Positions 1 through 14,380 of a stretch of DNA of 64,000 nucleotides are shown one piece after another (the stretch's first letter is position 1; each line of letters opens with the position of its first letter). Origin of the DNA: Rivibacter subsaxonicus (GTDB taxonomy: Bacteria; Pseudomonadota; Gammaproteobacteria; Burkholderiales; Burkholderiaceae_C). The notes beneath the pieces were generated by a model, which saw only the letters and a program-made list of their open reading frames with translations, was not told the origin of the DNA and made no database searches. Position numbers and translations under genes: made by a program. The DNA lies in assembly GCF_004217215.1 (NCBI RefSeq), contig NZ_SHKP01000006.1, positions 62,001 through 126,000 on the forward strand, in the 5' to 3' direction.

Positions 1-25
1 CGATGTCGGCGCTGTTCATCTTCAT
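1..25 (-). CDS. Partial gene start, possibly endonuclease III (nth)
   Basis: An ATG at 25 (second ATG at 19) opens a minus-strand frame reading MKMNSADI before the window ends. It lies 22 bp after the rsxB stop. In many Betaproteobacteria nth follows rsxB directly, which is the only reason for the suggestion; eight residues cannot identify it. No convincing ribosome binding site is visible, and another ATG at 35 opens a competing frame. Confidence 0.3.
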
Positions 26-47
26 GCGCCGGCATTGTGCCGGCTGT

Positions 48-728
48 TCAGGACTCGTCGCGACGAGCTCTGGCGCGCGCCATCGCGGCCTCGACCAGCG
101 CGCGCTTGCGATCGAGCGCCGAAGGGTCCGTCAGCGTCGATGCGGTCGCGAGGTCGGCCAGTTTGGCTGCAGCCTTGGCGGCCAGACGTTCGTCGTGCTC
201 GGTCCTGGCGCGCGCGCGGCGCGCCGTGGTGGCGCGATAGCGCCGTCGCGCATCGCTCGCCTGCTGCGGACCCCACGCGGCCCAGCCGGTCGGTGCATCG
301 GAACCGGCGTCGACCGCGACCATCGAGATGCAGTCGACCGGGCAGGCCGGCACGCACAGTTCGCAGCCGGTGCACTGGGCGCTGATCACGGTGTGCATGC
401 GCTTGTTGCTGCCGACGATGCAGTCGACCGGGCAGGCCGTGATGCACAGCGTGCAGCCGATGCACCAGGCCTCGTCGATCAGCGCCAGCCGCAGCGGGCC
501 CTCGGCGCCGCAATCAGGGTCAAGTGGCAGCGGCGGCCGGCCGGTCAGCGCAGACAGCCGCGCGACGCCTTCGGCGCCCCCCGGCGGACAGCGGTTGATC
601 CCGGCGCTGCCATCGGCGATCGCCTCGGCGTAGGCGCGGCAGTCGGGATAGCCGCAGCGCGTGCACTGGGTCTGCGGCAGCGCGGCGTCGATCGCTTCGA
701 CGACGCCGGGCGCCGCGGCCGTGGTCAC
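48..728 (-). CDS. rsxB: RnfB/RsxB-type electron transport iron-sulfur protein
   Basis: This 226-residue protein carries an N-terminal four-cysteine iron-sulfur motif (C22, C25, C30, C47, ending in RCPPGG). Two ferredoxin-type 4Fe-4S motifs follow: [12 protein letters not shown] at C89-C99 plus C103, and [12 protein letters not shown] at C119-C129. This is the RnfB/RsxB layout, which passes electrons in the Rnf complex or to SoxR-reducing systems. It lacks the N-terminal membrane helix of classical RnfB, and no other rnf/rsx gene is nearby, so it probably acts as a soluble carrier with an unknown partner. The start is GTG at 728; it overlaps the TGA of the PHA depolymerase gene in GTGA, indicating translational coupling. 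Confidence 0.88.
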   Translation of the reverse strand: MTTAAAPGVVEAIDAALPQTQCTRCGYPDCRAYAEAIADGSAGINRCPPGGAEGVARLSALTGRPPLPLDPDCGAEGPLRLALIDEAWCIGCTLCITACPVDCIVGSNKRMHTVISAQCTGCELCVPACPVDCISMVAVDAGSDAPTGWAAWGPQQASDARRRYRATTARRARARTEHDERLAAKAAAKLADLATASTLTDPSALDRKRALVEAAMARARARRDES

Positions 729-2062
729 GCCTTGGCGAGCGCGCGCTTTCGCGGCGCTGCCGCCTTCTTGCCGGCCGGCGCGGCCGTCGTGGTCTTCACC
801 GCAGCGCGGCGCGGCTGCGGCGCCTGCTGGTGCTGCACGATGAAGTCGCGGATCTGCGGGTAGGCATGCTCGCGCCAGCGGCGGCCCGAGAAGATGCCGT
901 AATGACCGGCACCGACCACGTCGTAGCGCTGCTGGCGCGACTGCGGAATGCCGGCGCAGAGATCGTGCGCGGCGTGGGTCTGGCCGGCGCCGGAGATGTC
1001 GTCGAGCTCGCCTTCGACCGTCAGCAGCGCGGTGCTCGTGATGTCCTGCGGCCGCACCGGCTTGCCGGCGACGGTCCAGGTGCCGTTGACCAGCGCGTAG
1101 TCCTGGAACACGGTCTTGATCGTGTCGAGGTAGTACTCGGCCGGCAGGTCGAGCACCGCGTTGTACTCGTCGTAGAAAGTGCGGTGGGCGTCGGCGCTGT
1201 CGTCGTCGCCGCGCACCAGGTCGAGGAAGTAGTCGTAGTGCGAGGTGACGTGGCGATCCGGGTTCATCGCGACGAAGCCTGTGTGCTGCAGGAAGCCGGG
1301 GTAGACGCGACGGCCGGCGCCCGGGAAGTTCTGCGGCACGCGGTAGATCACGTTGTTCTCGAACCAGCTGTGGCTCTTGTTGGTCGCAAGGTTGTTGACC
1401 GCGGTCGGCGAGCGGCGGGCATCGATCGGGCCGCCCATCATCACCATCGTGCGCGGCGTGGTCTCGCCGGCCGAGGCCATCAGGCTGATCGCCGCCAGCA
1501 CCGGCACCGTGGGCTGGCAGACCGAGATCACGTTGACGTCGCCGCCGACATGGCGGATGAACTCCTGCACGTAGCGGACGTAGTCGTCGAGATGGAAGGC
1601 GCCGGCCTCGAGCGGCACCATGCGGGCGTCGATCCAGTCGGTGATGTAGACCTTGTGGTCCTTCAGCAGCGTGCGCACGGTGTCGCGCAGCAGCGTCGAG
1701 TGGTGGCCCGAGAGCGGCGCCACCACCAGCACGGTGGGCTGGGCGCGCATCTTCTCGAGCATCCGCGCGTCGTCGGTGTAGCGCTTGAAGCGCAGCAGTC
1801 GGCAGAAGGGCTTGGCGAGCGCAGTCAGCTGCTGCACCGCGATCTCGGTGCCATCGACCGAGATGCCGGTGATGCCGAACTCGGGCTTCTCGTACTCCTT
1901 GGTCAGCCGGTGCATCAGGTCATAGCCGGCGGCCATGCGCTGCGCGCCGGGGCCTTGGGCAAAGGGTGACAGCGGATGGCTGTAGAGCTTGGCGGTGGCG
2001 CTGGCGAACTCGGCGAAGGGGCTGAGCATCGCGCGCTGAGCTTCGTAGAACTGGTACAGCAT
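725..2062 (-). CDS. phaZ: Intracellular polyhydroxyalkanoate depolymerase
   Basis: The product (445 aa from the ATG at 2062) resembles PhaZ1-type intracellular PHA depolymerases, which release hydroxybutyrate from storage granules. It begins [16 protein letters not shown], typical of the family. The nucleophile motif is SVCQPT with Cys182, a cysteine in place of the lipase serine, as known for the Ralstonia enzyme. Candidate catalytic Asp (GELDD) and His (GAGHYG) follow near the C-terminus. The ATG at 2062 is preferred over one 13 codons upstream because family members begin there and GGAG lies before it. The C-terminus is Ala/Lys-rich. It is coupled to rsxB downstream. Confidence 0.9.
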   Translation of the reverse strand: MLYQFYEAQRAMLSPFAEFASATAKLYSHPLSPFAQGPGAQRMAAGYDLMHRLTKEYEKPEFGITGISVDGTEIAVQQLTALAKPFCRLLRFKRYTDDARMLEKMRAQPTVLVVAPLSGHHSTLLRDTVRTLLKDHKVYITDWIDARMVPLEAGAFHLDDYVRYVQEFIRHVGGDVNVISVCQPTVPVLAAISLMASAGETTPRTMVMMGGPIDARRSPTAVNNLATNKSHSWFENNVIYRVPQNFPGAGRRVYPGFLQHTGFVAMNPDRHVTSHYDYFLDLVRGDDDSADAHRTFYDEYNAVLDLPAEYYLDTIKTVFQDYALVNGTWTVAGKPVRPQDITSTALLTVEGELDDISGAGQTHAAHDLCAGIPQSRQQRYDVVGAGHYGIFSGRRWREHAYPQIRDFIVQHQQAPQPRRAAVKTTTAAPAGKKAAAPRKRALAKA

Positions 2063-2095
2063 GGCGGGGCTCCGGGAGAACGCACAAGAAGACAA

Positions 2096-2112
2096 GTGCA
2101 CTCATGGTGCAC
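2096..2112. promoter_or_regulatory. Candidate operator upstream of phaZ
   Basis: Two copies of the self-complementary hexamer GTGCAC (2096-2101 and 2107-2112) are separated by 5 bp about 35 bp upstream of the phaZ start. The spacing of about one helical turn fits a dimeric regulator site. No regulator gene is adjacent, so the assignment is weak. Confidence 0.3.
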
Positions 2113-2282
2113 TGCCGCATTCTAGGGACGCAAGCCCTCGAGTGGCGCCTCCAATCGACAGGGGAAGCCCGCTGTCCCGGACGCGACAAGGGGCCGTGCG
2201 AGCGACGAAATTCACGTTCCTCGCGGGGCGCCGGCATTTCGTCACGACCATGCCCGCGCCTGCACGCGCGGCGCCTCGGGAC

Positions 2283-4262
2283 TCAGCGCTCCGCGCGTCG
2301 TGTCGAGCCGTCGCGATCCCTTGCACGCTCCTTGTCACGCTCGTTGTCGTGCGCCTTGGCACGGCGCTCGCCATCGGCGGGCGGTGCGGGACGCGGGACC
2401 TCGCCCTGCGGCGGCCGCGCCGCCGGCATCGGCATCTGCGCCGGTGCCCGCTGCTCGGCCTGCACCGGCGGGCGACCCGGCTGCGGCATGGCCTGCGACG
2501 GCGACTGCGGTATCACCTGTTGCTGTGGTGGCTGCCGGTCCTCTCGGCCCGGTCGATTCGACCACTGCGGCGGTTGGCGGAGCGTCGCCTCGGCGCCGCG
2601 GCCGGGTTCGGCGGGGGCCGTCGAAGGCGCCGGCCGCTGCGGCCTCTGGCGCTCGTCCTCGAAGCGCCCCGGGCGTCCGTAGTTGGGCAGCGGGCGCGGC
2701 TGCTGCTGTGGCTCGATGCTCGGCTGCTGCGGCACGGCGAGCGTCGGCGGGCGCGGCTGTTGCTCCTGCGGCCGGGGCACGACCGCCGCCGGTGGCAGCC
2801 AGGGTCGCTGGGGACCAAGCCCCGGCGCCGCGCCGTTGGACTGCGCCGGCGGCGCGGGCAGCGCACCGGGCGCCACCGCGATCGGGCGCAGTTGGGCGGC
2901 CTGGGCCGGCGTGAGCTGCACGCGCTCCGCGCCCACCGGGCGGCGTCCGCGCATCACCTCGTCACCGACCACGGTCAGTGCCTCGGGCCGCTGCGCGTAG
3001 CGGTAGGCCGGTGCGTCTGGACGGCCCGGCTGGTTCTCGGGGATGCGCGCGCGGCGATCGCCTGTGACCGGGAAGCCCGGCCGCTGTGGTGGTGCGATCA
3101 CGTTGACGTTTCTGACGTTCGTCACGTTGACCACGTTGTACTGCTGCACATAGCGCGGCGAGTAGCGGTACCAGGGGCGGTAGATCTCGGTCGGCGCGAG
3201 CGGGAACCAGCCGACCGGCGACCCGCCGCCGATCGAGATGTTGACGCTCGCGTAACCACCACCACCGCCGACGAAGCCGACCAGCGCCGGCGACCACACC
3301 GGTCGCGCCGCCATCGGGCCTGGCACCCAGCCCCAGCGGCCACCGAACTGCGACCAGCGGCCGTAGTGGAACGGGGCGTAGCCCCAGGGCGAATCGTCGA
3401 CCCAGGTGTAGCCCCAGGGCCGCAGGTAGACCCAGCGGCCGTAGCGGTACGGCGCCCAACCCGGGGCGACGACGGTCGGGAACCAGACGTTGCCGTAGAC
3501 GTTGTCGACCATCCAGTGACCGTGTTCGTCGAGCGACTCGACGCCGGTGACCTCGGGCGAGACATAGCGCGACGCGGCCAGCCGCTCCTGGGCCTGGTCG
3601 CGCGCCTCGGCCCACTGGTCGAAGGGCGTGTCGCCGGCCGCCTGCGCCAGTTGCAGCGTGGCGCCGCCGCGCTCGATGGTGGCCTCCTGTCCGGGCGTGA
3701 GCTCGATCGTGTTGCTCGGCGTGACCACGCGTAGCCGGCCGGCCAGCACCGCCACCGTGAAGGCGCGCCGCTCGGGCTGGAAGCTGGCGCGATAGTCGCC
3801 GGGTTGCAGCGCCTCGGCGCGCACGCCGTCGGCGGCGAGGCTGAAGCGGTCGCCGCTGTAGAGCGTGCGCAGCCGACTGCGCACGGTGCCCTGGACGACG
3901 TCGATCGCGATCGCGTGGTCGTCGAGTTGGGCAAAGGCGGCCTGGGTGTTGCCGTCCAGGCGCACCGCGGTGCTGCCGATGCGCGTCTCGGCGCGGCCGG
4001 CAGGCGGCACGAACAGCATGCTTTGCGTGGTCAGCGGCCAGTTCAGGCGCGCCGGCTCCCAGGTGCCTTGCGGCTCGGAGGTGATCTGCACCTCGCCCTG
4101 CATGGCGCTCAGGCGGCCGACGCGCGCCGGCGGATCGACGACGTTGTCGTCTTGCGGCGCCCCGGTCTGCGAGGAAGCGACCGTGGTGCAGGCACCGAGC
4201 AGCAGCGCCAGCGCGGTGGCGGCGAGGGCGCCGAAATGGAGTCGCAAGGGGGAGCGGTTCAT
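2283..4262 (-). CDS. FecR-domain / DUF6600 lipoprotein
   Basis: The 659-residue product starts at ATG 4262 and has a lipoprotein signal ending LLLGAC, so it is probably membrane-anchored and periplasmic. Next comes a FecR-like domain (VGRLSAMQGEVQI, later LTPGQEATIERGG). The middle is rich in Trp/Tyr/Gly repeats (YGNVWFP, YGRWVYLRPWGYTWVDDSPW, YGRWSQFGGRWGWVPGP), the DUF6600 signature. The last ~200 residues are Pro/Gln/Arg-rich and low complexity. Its function is unknown; no sigma factor or TonB receptor is adjacent, so classical FecR signalling is unlikely. It is separated from the aminotransferase gene by a hairpin terminator. Confidence 0.8.
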   Translation of the reverse strand: MNRSPLRLHFGALAATALALLLGACTTVASSQTGAPQDDNVVDPPARVGRLSAMQGEVQITSEPQGTWEPARLNWPLTTQSMLFVPPAGRAETRIGSTAVRLDGNTQAAFAQLDDHAIAIDVVQGTVRSRLRTLYSGDRFSLAADGVRAEALQPGDYRASFQPERRAFTVAVLAGRLRVVTPSNTIELTPGQEATIERGGATLQLAQAAGDTPFDQWAEARDQAQERLAASRYVSPEVTGVESLDEHGHWMVDNVYGNVWFPTVVAPGWAPYRYGRWVYLRPWGYTWVDDSPWGYAPFHYGRWSQFGGRWGWVPGPMAARPVWSPALVGFVGGGGGYASVNISIGGGSPVGWFPLAPTEIYRPWYRYSPRYVQQYNVVNVTNVRNVNVIAPPQRPGFPVTGDRRARIPENQPGRPDAPAYRYAQRPEALTVVGDEVMRGRRPVGAERVQLTPAQAAQLRPIAVAPGALPAPPAQSNGAAPGLGPQRPWLPPAAVVPRPQEQQPRPPTLAVPQQPSIEPQQQPRPLPNYGRPGRFEDERQRPQRPAPSTAPAEPGRGAEATLRQPPQWSNRPGREDRQPPQQQVIPQSPSQAMPQPGRPPVQAEQRAPAQMPMPAARPPQGEVPRPAPPADGERRAKAHDNERDKERARDRDGSTRRAER

Positions 4263-4384
4263 CCGAACAATCCGCGGGCCGCGGGGGCGGCCCGTCACTG
4301 CTTAACGCACCAGCCCCGGTTTCGGTGCATCGGGTGCGGCGACAAAAGGGCGCGGCAATTGCAAAGAAGTGCAATCCGGACGCC

Positions 4385-4420
4385 GCAAACACAACGACCG
4401 CGCCGGGCGCGGTCGTTTGC
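4385..4420 (-). terminator. Rho-independent-like terminator after the aminotransferase gene
   Basis: A strong hairpin begins 16 bp beyond the aminotransferase stop: AACGACCGCGCC pairs with GGCGCGGTCGTT (about 4393-4417), and GCAAAC/GTTTGC extends the outer stem. On the minus strand it runs into TTGTGTTTG, a short T-rich tail. Confidence 0.6.
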
Positions 4421-4436
4421 GGGGCGAATCGCTGGT

Positions 4437-5639
4437 TCAGACGACCGCCGCCATCGCCTTGGCCACGGCGCCGATGTTGTGCTCGTTGAGCGCGGCCACG
4501 CAGATGCGGCCGGAGTCGACACCGTAGATCCCGAACTCGCCGCGCAGGCGCTGCATCTGGGCCGCGTTGAGGCCCGAATAGCTGAACATGCCCTGCTGGC
4601 GGGTGATGAAGCTCAGGTCTTCCTTGACGCCGGCCGCCTTCAGCTTGGTGACCAGCAACTCGCGCATCGCCTTGATGCGCACCCGCATGCCGGCCAGTTC
4701 TTCCTCCCACAGCGCGCGCAGCGCCGGCGTGGTGAGCACGGTGGCGACGACCTGGGCGCCGAAGGTCGGCGGGTTGCTGTAGTTGGTGCGGATCACGATC
4801 TTGAGCTGGCTCAGCACGCGTGCGGCCTCGTCCTTGCTTTCGCAGACCACGCTCAGCGCGCCGACCCGCTCGCCATAGAGGCTGAAGCTCTTGGAAAAGC
4901 TGGTCGAGACGAAGAAGTCGATGCCGGCCTCGAGGAAACGCTCGATCACCGCGCCGTCCTCGGCGATGCCTTGGCCGAAGCCCTGGTAGGCCATGTCGAG
5001 GAAGGGCACCAGCTGGCGCGACTTGAGCACCTCGATCACCTGCAGCCACTGCACCGGGCTGAGGTCGTAGCCGGTCGGGTTGTGGCAGCAAGCGTGCAGC
5101 ACGACGATGGTGCCGGCCGGCGCCGCCTGCAGCGCGGCCAGCATCGCGACGAAGTCGATGCCGCGCGCGGCGGCGTCGTAGTACGGGTAGGCCTCGACCG
5201 CGAAGCCGGCGTTGGTGAACAGCGCGCGGTGGTTCTCCCAGCTCGGATCGCTGATCAGCACCTTGGCGGCAGGGTTCAGGCGCTTGAGGAAGTCGGCGCC
5301 GATCTTCAGCCCGCCGGTACCGCCCAGGCCCTGGACGGTCGCGATGCGGCCGCTGGTGACGGCCTCGTGCGCTGCGCCGAAGACCAGGCCCTGAACTGCC
5401 TTGTCATAGACAGCGATGCCATCGATGGGCAGATAGCCACGCGGCTTGGCGGCCTCGACCAGTTGCTTCTCGGCCGTCGCGACGCACTTGAGCAGGGGCA
5501 GTTTGCCGTTCTCGTCGTAGTAGACGCCGACGCCGAGGTTGACCTTGGCCGGGTTCGGGTCGGCGTTGAACTGTTCGTTCAGACCCAGGATCGGGTCGCG
5601 GGGCGCCATCTCGACGGCGGCAAACAGGCTCTGGGACAT
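4437..5639 (-). CDS. Aromatic-amino-acid / aspartate aminotransferase
   Basis: The 400-residue protein is a class I PLP aminotransferase of the AspC/TyrB group, which transfers amino groups between aspartate or aromatic amino acids and 2-oxoglutarate. Lys250 in TSFSKSFSLYGERVGAL is the PLP-binding lysine. The N-terminal NPAKVNLGVGVYYDE, the HACCHNPTG segment and the C-terminal GRICVAALNEHNI with the carboxylate-binding Arg are all present. Length matches the family. TyrB-like and AspC-like roles cannot be separated by eye. It is transcribed divergently from uvrB across ~115 bp. Confidence 0.88.
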   Translation of the reverse strand: MSQSLFAAVEMAPRDPILGLNEQFNADPNPAKVNLGVGVYYDENGKLPLLKCVATAEKQLVEAAKPRGYLPIDGIAVYDKAVQGLVFGAAHEAVTSGRIATVQGLGGTGGLKIGADFLKRLNPAAKVLISDPSWENHRALFTNAGFAVEAYPYYDAAARGIDFVAMLAALQAAPAGTIVVLHACCHNPTGYDLSPVQWLQVIEVLKSRQLVPFLDMAYQGFGQGIAEDGAVIERFLEAGIDFFVSTSFSKSFSLYGERVGALSVVCESKDEAARVLSQLKIVIRTNYSNPPTFGAQVVATVLTTPALRALWEEELAGMRVRIKAMRELLVTKLKAAGVKEDLSFITRQQGMFSYSGLNAAQMQRLRGEFGIYGVDSGRICVAALNEHNIGAVAKAMAAVV

Positions 5640-5754
5640 TGCGGGCTCGGCAGGCAGGAGTTGGGTAGGCTGATCCGGCGCGGGTGACGGGCGGCCATTT
5701 CGGCTACGCTGGCGGGTTTCCCGTCGCCCTAGGGATCACCCGGAGTTTAAAGCC

Positions 5755-7871
<2,117 letters not shown>

Positions 7872-7875
<4 letters not shown>

Positions 7876-8378
7876 GCGGCGATGCGCGGCGGCCGCCGTT
7901 TCGCATCCTGATGGTTTGCATGGGCAACATCTGCCGCAGTCCGACCGCCGAGGGCGTGCTGCGCCACAAGTTGCAGGCTGCCGGGCTGGACGGCCTGGTC
8001 GAGGTCGATTCGGCAGGGACGCACCGCTACCACGTCGGCAATCCGCCCGACGAGCGCAGCCAGCGCCACGCGCTGCGGCGCGGCATCGATCTCTCCGCAC
8101 AGCGGGCGCGCGAGGTGGTCGACGCCGACTTCGAGCGCTTCGACCTGCTGCTGGCGATGGACTGGGACAACCTGGCGCTGCTCGAAGACGCCTGCCCGCA
8201 CCCGCGCTTCAAGCCACGGCTGCGGCGACTGATGGAGTACGCCCCGGCGGCCGGCACCGAGATCGTGCCGGACCCCTACAGCGGCGGTGCGGCCGGTTTC
8301 GAGCGCGTGCTCGACCTGGTGGAACTGGCGTGCGAGGGGCTGCTCGACGATTTGTCCAGGACGCTCGGCTCTCGGTAG
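7872..8378 (+). CDS. Low-molecular-weight protein tyrosine phosphatase
   Basis: The 168-residue product carries the P-loop C-X5-R as CMGNICRSP (Cys16, Arg22), and the general-acid aspartate in PDPYSGG near the C-terminus. This is the LMW-PTP/ArsC-like fold that dephosphorylates phosphotyrosine. Family members act on tyrosine kinases of capsule synthesis or on unrelated small substrates; nothing nearby indicates which. The start overlaps the uvrB stop (ATGA), so the two genes are co-transcribed. Confidence 0.9.
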
Positions 8379-8422
8379 GGCAACCGGCGCCCGGTCCGCC
8401 GACCAAACCGCGCGCTTTCCCC

Positions 8423-8450
8423 TATAATCGAGTTAATCAGTCGGGATTAG
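8423..8450 (+). promoter_or_regulatory. isc operon promoter and candidate IscR site
   Basis: A perfect -10 hexamer TATAAT lies at 8423-8428, about 90 bp before iscR. Immediately downstream, GAGTTAATCAGTCGGGATTA resembles the AGTC-containing half of a type 1 IscR site. IscR is known to repress its own operon when it carries a 2Fe-2S cluster. No clear -35 is visible, which would suit an activator- or extended-contact promoter. The operator call is an inference from resemblance. Confidence 0.5.
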
Positions 8451-8516
8451 CCGGTTGAGCATGAGGCAAGCAAGCCGGCCGGTCCATCGGCCGGTAGCCA
8501 GTCCAAGGAGTTCGTC

Positions 8517-9050
8517 ATGCGTCTCACCACCAAAGGCCGCTTCGCCGTCACCGCCATGATCGATCTCGCGCTGCGCGAGCACACCGGTCCGGTAGCGCTG
8601 GCCGCGATCAGTGCGCGCCAGCAGATCTCGCTGTCCTACCTCGAGCAACTGTTTGGCAAGCTGCGCCGCAGCGAGCTGGTCGAGAGCACCCGTGGCCCCG
8701 GCGGCGGCTACTCGCTGGGCCGCAAGTCGGACGACATCACCGTGGCCGACATCATCGTCGCGGTCGACGAGCCGATCGACGCCACCGGCTGCAGTGGCAA
8801 GGAAAACTGCATGGGCGACGACACCGGCAAGTGCATGACGCACGACCTGTGGGCCAGCCTGAACAAGAAGATGATCGAGTACCTCGACTCGATCTCATTG
8901 CGCAAGCTGGTCGACGAACAGCTGGCCAAGGGCATCTCGATCGAGGAAGCGCCGATCAAGCGCGCCATCTCGAGTGCACCGGTGGTCAAGCCGATCAAGA
9001 TCACCGCGCCGAACTCGGTTTTCGCCCTCGGCAACGCCTTCAACAAATAA
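8517..9050 (+). CDS. iscR: Fe-S cluster assembly regulator IscR
   Basis: IscR (177 aa) is an Rrf2-family transcription factor that senses iron-sulfur status. The N-terminal winged helix begins [14 protein letters not shown]. The cluster ligands are Cys92, Cys98 and Cys106 with His109 in place of the usual His107, owing to two extra residues. It heads the isc operon and should control it by feedback. The RBS CAAGGAG precedes the ATG. The C-terminal ~30 residues vary in the family. Confidence 0.96.
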   Translation: MRLTTKGRFAVTAMIDLALREHTGPVALAAISARQQISLSYLEQLFGKLRRSELVESTRGPGGGYSLGRKSDDITVADIIVAVDEPIDATGCSGKENCMGDDTGKCMTHDLWASLNKKMIEYLDSISLRKLVDEQLAKGISIEEAPIKRAISSAPVVKPIKITAPNSVFALGNAFNK

Positions 9051-9093
9051 GCATCTCGCCAGCCATCCCTTCGTACTCAGGGACGAGCCCGCC

Positions 9094-10314
<1,221 letters not shown>

Positions 10315-10346
10315 CATAAACCGGAATACTCCCGAAGGAGGTCATC

Positions 10347-10739
10347 ATGGCCTACAGCGAAAAAGTCATCGAGCATTACGAGAACCCGCGCAACGTCGGA
10401 TCCTTCGACAAGGGCGACGCGACGGTCGGCACCGGCATGGTCGGCGCTCCTGCCTGCGGCGACGTGATGAAGCTCCAGATCAAGGTCAACCCGCAGACCG
10501 GTGTGATCGAGGACGCGCGCTTCAAGACCTATGGCTGCGGCTCGGCGATCGCGTCGAGCTCGCTGGTCACCGAATGGGTCAAGGGCAAGACGCTCGACGA
10601 GGCGGTGACGATCAAGAACACCCAGATCGCCGCCGAACTGGCGCTGCCGCCGGTCAAGATCCACTGTTCGATCCTGGCCGAGGACGCGATCAAGGCTGCC
10701 GTCGACGACTACAAGGCGCGCCACGGCGCGGCAGCTTGA
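10347..10739 (+). CDS. iscU: Fe-S scaffold protein IscU
   Basis: IscU (130 aa) is the scaffold on which 2Fe-2S clusters are built. The three ligand cysteines are Cys37 (APACGD), Cys64 (YGCGSA) and Cys107 (IHCSIL), with Asp39 next to the first. LPPVK at 100-104 is the known HscA-binding motif, matching hscA downstream. A strong GAAGGAGG ribosome binding site precedes the start. Confidence 0.97.
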   Translation: MAYSEKVIEHYENPRNVGSFDKGDATVGTGMVGAPACGDVMKLQIKVNPQTGVIEDARFKTYGCGSAIASSSLVTEWVKGKTLDEAVTIKNTQIAAELALPPVKIHCSILAEDAIKAAVDDYKARHGAAA

Positions 10740-10752
10740 GGTCGGAGTCGCG

Positions 10753-11076
10753 ATGCCCGTCACGCTGACCGAAGCCGCCGCCAAGCACGTCACCCGCTAC
10801 CTTGCCCGCCGCGGCAAGGGCGTGGGCGTGCGCCTAGGCGTCAAGACCACCGGCTGCTCGGGCCTGGCCTACAAGCTCGAGTACGCCGACGAGGCGCAGC
10901 CCGAGGACGTGGTCTTCGAGCAGCATGGCGTGAAGGTGCTGGTCGACCCGAAGAGCCTGCCCTACATCGAGGGCACCGAGCTCGACTTCGTGCGCGAAGG
11001 CCTCAACGAGGGCTTCAAGTTCCACAACCCGAACGAGCGCGACCGCTGCGGCTGCGGCGAATCGTTCCGCATCTGA
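10753..11076 (+). CDS. iscA: Fe-S assembly A-type carrier IscA
   Basis: IscA (107 aa) is an A-type carrier that accepts clusters or iron and hands them to target apoproteins. The three conserved cysteines are Cys35 (TTGCSGLAY), Cys99 and Cys101 (CGCGESF). Length and motif spacing are normal. It begins 13 bp after iscU. Confidence 0.96.
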   Translation: MPVTLTEAAAKHVTRYLARRGKGVGVRLGVKTTGCSGLAYKLEYADEAQPEDVVFEQHGVKVLVDPKSLPYIEGTELDFVREGLNEGFKFHNPNERDRCGCGESFRI

Positions 11077-11084
11077 GTTTCAGC

Positions 11085-11600
11085 ATGGGCTTCACGACGG
11101 GCGCGGCAGATGCCGCGCCTTTTGCTTTGTCGATCCGGCCCACTCGTCCGGACGAGGCAACGGTGCGCGAACTGCTTGACCAGCTCGACAGCTACCTCGC
11201 CAGCCTTTACGCCCCCGAGGACAACCACATCCTCGGCATCGAGGCGCTGCTGGCGCCGGACATCGTCTTCCTCGGCGCCTGGCAGGGCGAGTCGCTGCTC
11301 GGCTGCGGCGCGCTTCGCGCGATGCCCGGCGAGGCCGATACCAGCGGCCGGCCCTATGCAGAGATCAAGCGAATGATGGTGCAGCCCGCAGCGCGCGGCC
11401 AGCGCATCGGCGCGCGGCTGCTGGCGGCGCTGGAAGACGCGGCCGGCGAGCGCGACCTGCCACTTGCGCTGCTCGAGACCGGGCGCGACCAGCTCGAGGC
11501 GGTGCGCCTCTACGAGCGCGCCGGCTACACGCTGCGCGGCACCTTTGGCGGCTACCCCGACAACGGCCTGAGCCTGTTCTACGAAAAGCGACTGGCATGA
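11085..11600 (+). CDS. GNAT-family N-acetyltransferase inside the isc operon
   Basis: The 171-residue protein has the GNAT fold signature: beta-strand/helix with EIKRMMVQPAARGQRIGARL, in which the RGQRIG stretch is the acetyl-CoA pyrophosphate loop, and a C-terminal ETGRDQLEAVRLYERAGY. It lies 8 bp after iscA and its stop overlaps the hscB start in ATGA, so it is a tightly embedded operon member, though it is not a standard isc component. The substrate is unknown. It might modify a protein or small molecule linked to cluster assembly, but only position supports that. Confidence 0.85.
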   Translation: MGFTTGAADAAPFALSIRPTRPDEATVRELLDQLDSYLASLYAPEDNHILGIEALLAPDIVFLGAWQGESLLGCGALRAMPGEADTSGRPYAEIKRMMVQPAARGQRIGARLLAALEDAAGERDLPLALLETGRDQLEAVRLYERAGYTLRGTFGGYPDNGLSLFYEKRLA

Positions 11601-12136
11601 ACGCGCCCGAGCCCCTGCTTGCCATCGACGCCGACGACTTCTCGCTGTTCGGCCTGCCGCGCCGCTTTGCGCTGGAGCGCAGCGAGGTCGATGCGCGCTG
11701 GAAGTCGCTGCAGGCGCGCGTGCACCCGGACCGCTTTGCCAGCGAAGGCGCCGCCGCGCAGCGCATCGCGATGCAATGGGCGGTGCGCGTCAACGAGGCC
11801 CAGCGCCGGCTGCGCGATCCGCTGCAGCGTGCGGCGCTGCTGTGCGAGCTGCTCGGCGCGCCGGTCGGTGCAGCCAACAACACCGCGATGCCGCCCGCCT
11901 TCCTGATGCAGCAGATGCACTGGCGCGAGGAACTCGACGAGGCGCGCGACGCGGCGGCGATCGACGCCATCGCGCGCGAGGTCCAGGCCGATCGCCAGCG
12001 CCATCTGCGCGCGCTCGAGGCCGCCCTCGACCAGCGCGCCGACGGCCCGGCCGCCGCCGCCGAACTGAGAGCCCTCATGTTCATCGAGCGCTTTGGCGAG
12101 GAACTCGATCGCCGGCTCGAGGCGCTGGGACAATGA
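11597..12136 (+). CDS. hscB: Fe-S co-chaperone HscB
   Basis: HscB (179 aa) is the J-domain co-chaperone that brings IscU to HscA and stimulates its ATPase. The J-domain begins FSLFGLPRRFAL, and the HPD motif is at 43-45 (VHPDRF). The C-terminal half (MPPAFLMQQMHWREELDEARD) matches the IscU-binding three-helix domain. Its ATG overlaps the acetyltransferase TGA. Confidence 0.95.
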   Translation: MNAPEPLLAIDADDFSLFGLPRRFALERSEVDARWKSLQARVHPDRFASEGAAAQRIAMQWAVRVNEAQRRLRDPLQRAALLCELLGAPVGAANNTAMPPAFLMQQMHWREELDEARDAAAIDAIAREVQADRQRHLRALEAALDQRADGPAAAAELRALMFIERFGEELDRRLEALGQ

Positions 12137-12157
12137 CGTCCTGATTCCCCGTTCATC

Positions 12158-14029
<1,872 letters not shown>

Positions 14030-14040
14030 ACAGCACCGCG

Positions 14041-14379
14041 ATGACCACCATCCGCATCCTGCCGCACCCCGAGTACTGCCCCGAGGGCGCGACCGTGCAG
14101 GCCGACCCGGGTACCTCGATCTGCGAGGCGCTGCTCGAGCACGACATCAAGATCGAGCACGCCTGCGACATGAGCTGCGCCTGCACCACCTGCCACGTGA
14201 TCGTGCGCGAGGGCTTCAATTCGCTCGGCGAGATGGACGAGAGCGAGGAAGACCTGCTCGACCGCGCCTGGGGCCTGGAGCCCAATTCGCGGCTGAGCTG
14301 CCAGGCGATCCTGTCGCAGACCGACGTGGTGGTGGAGATCCCGAAGTACTCGATCAACCACGCAAAAGAGAACCACTGA
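14041..14379 (+). CDS. fdx: ISC-type 2Fe-2S ferredoxin
   Basis: This 112-residue adrenodoxin-type ferredoxin supplies electrons for cluster assembly. The ligands are Cys42, Cys48, Cys51 and Cys87 (CDMSCACTTC and LSCQA). The start ATG at 14041 lies 11 bp after hscA; the frame is open far upstream, but homology begins here. iscX, which often follows fdx in gammaproteobacteria, is absent: dnaQ begins 1 bp after the fdx stop. Confidence 0.95.
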   Translation: MTTIRILPHPEYCPEGATVQADPGTSICEALLEHDIKIEHACDMSCACTTCHVIVREGFNSLGEMDESEEDLLDRAWGLEPNSRLSCQAILSQTDVVVEIPKYSINHAKENH

Positions 14380-14380
14380 G

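Noticed and set aside
2061-3734. Long plus-strand ORF opposite the FecR/DUF6600 gene
   Set aside because: Arg-rich shadow without any family motif; overlaps a recognised lipoprotein gene.
5640-5754. LexA box upstream of uvrB
   Set aside because: No CTGT-N8-ACAG sequence is present in the divergent intergenic region.
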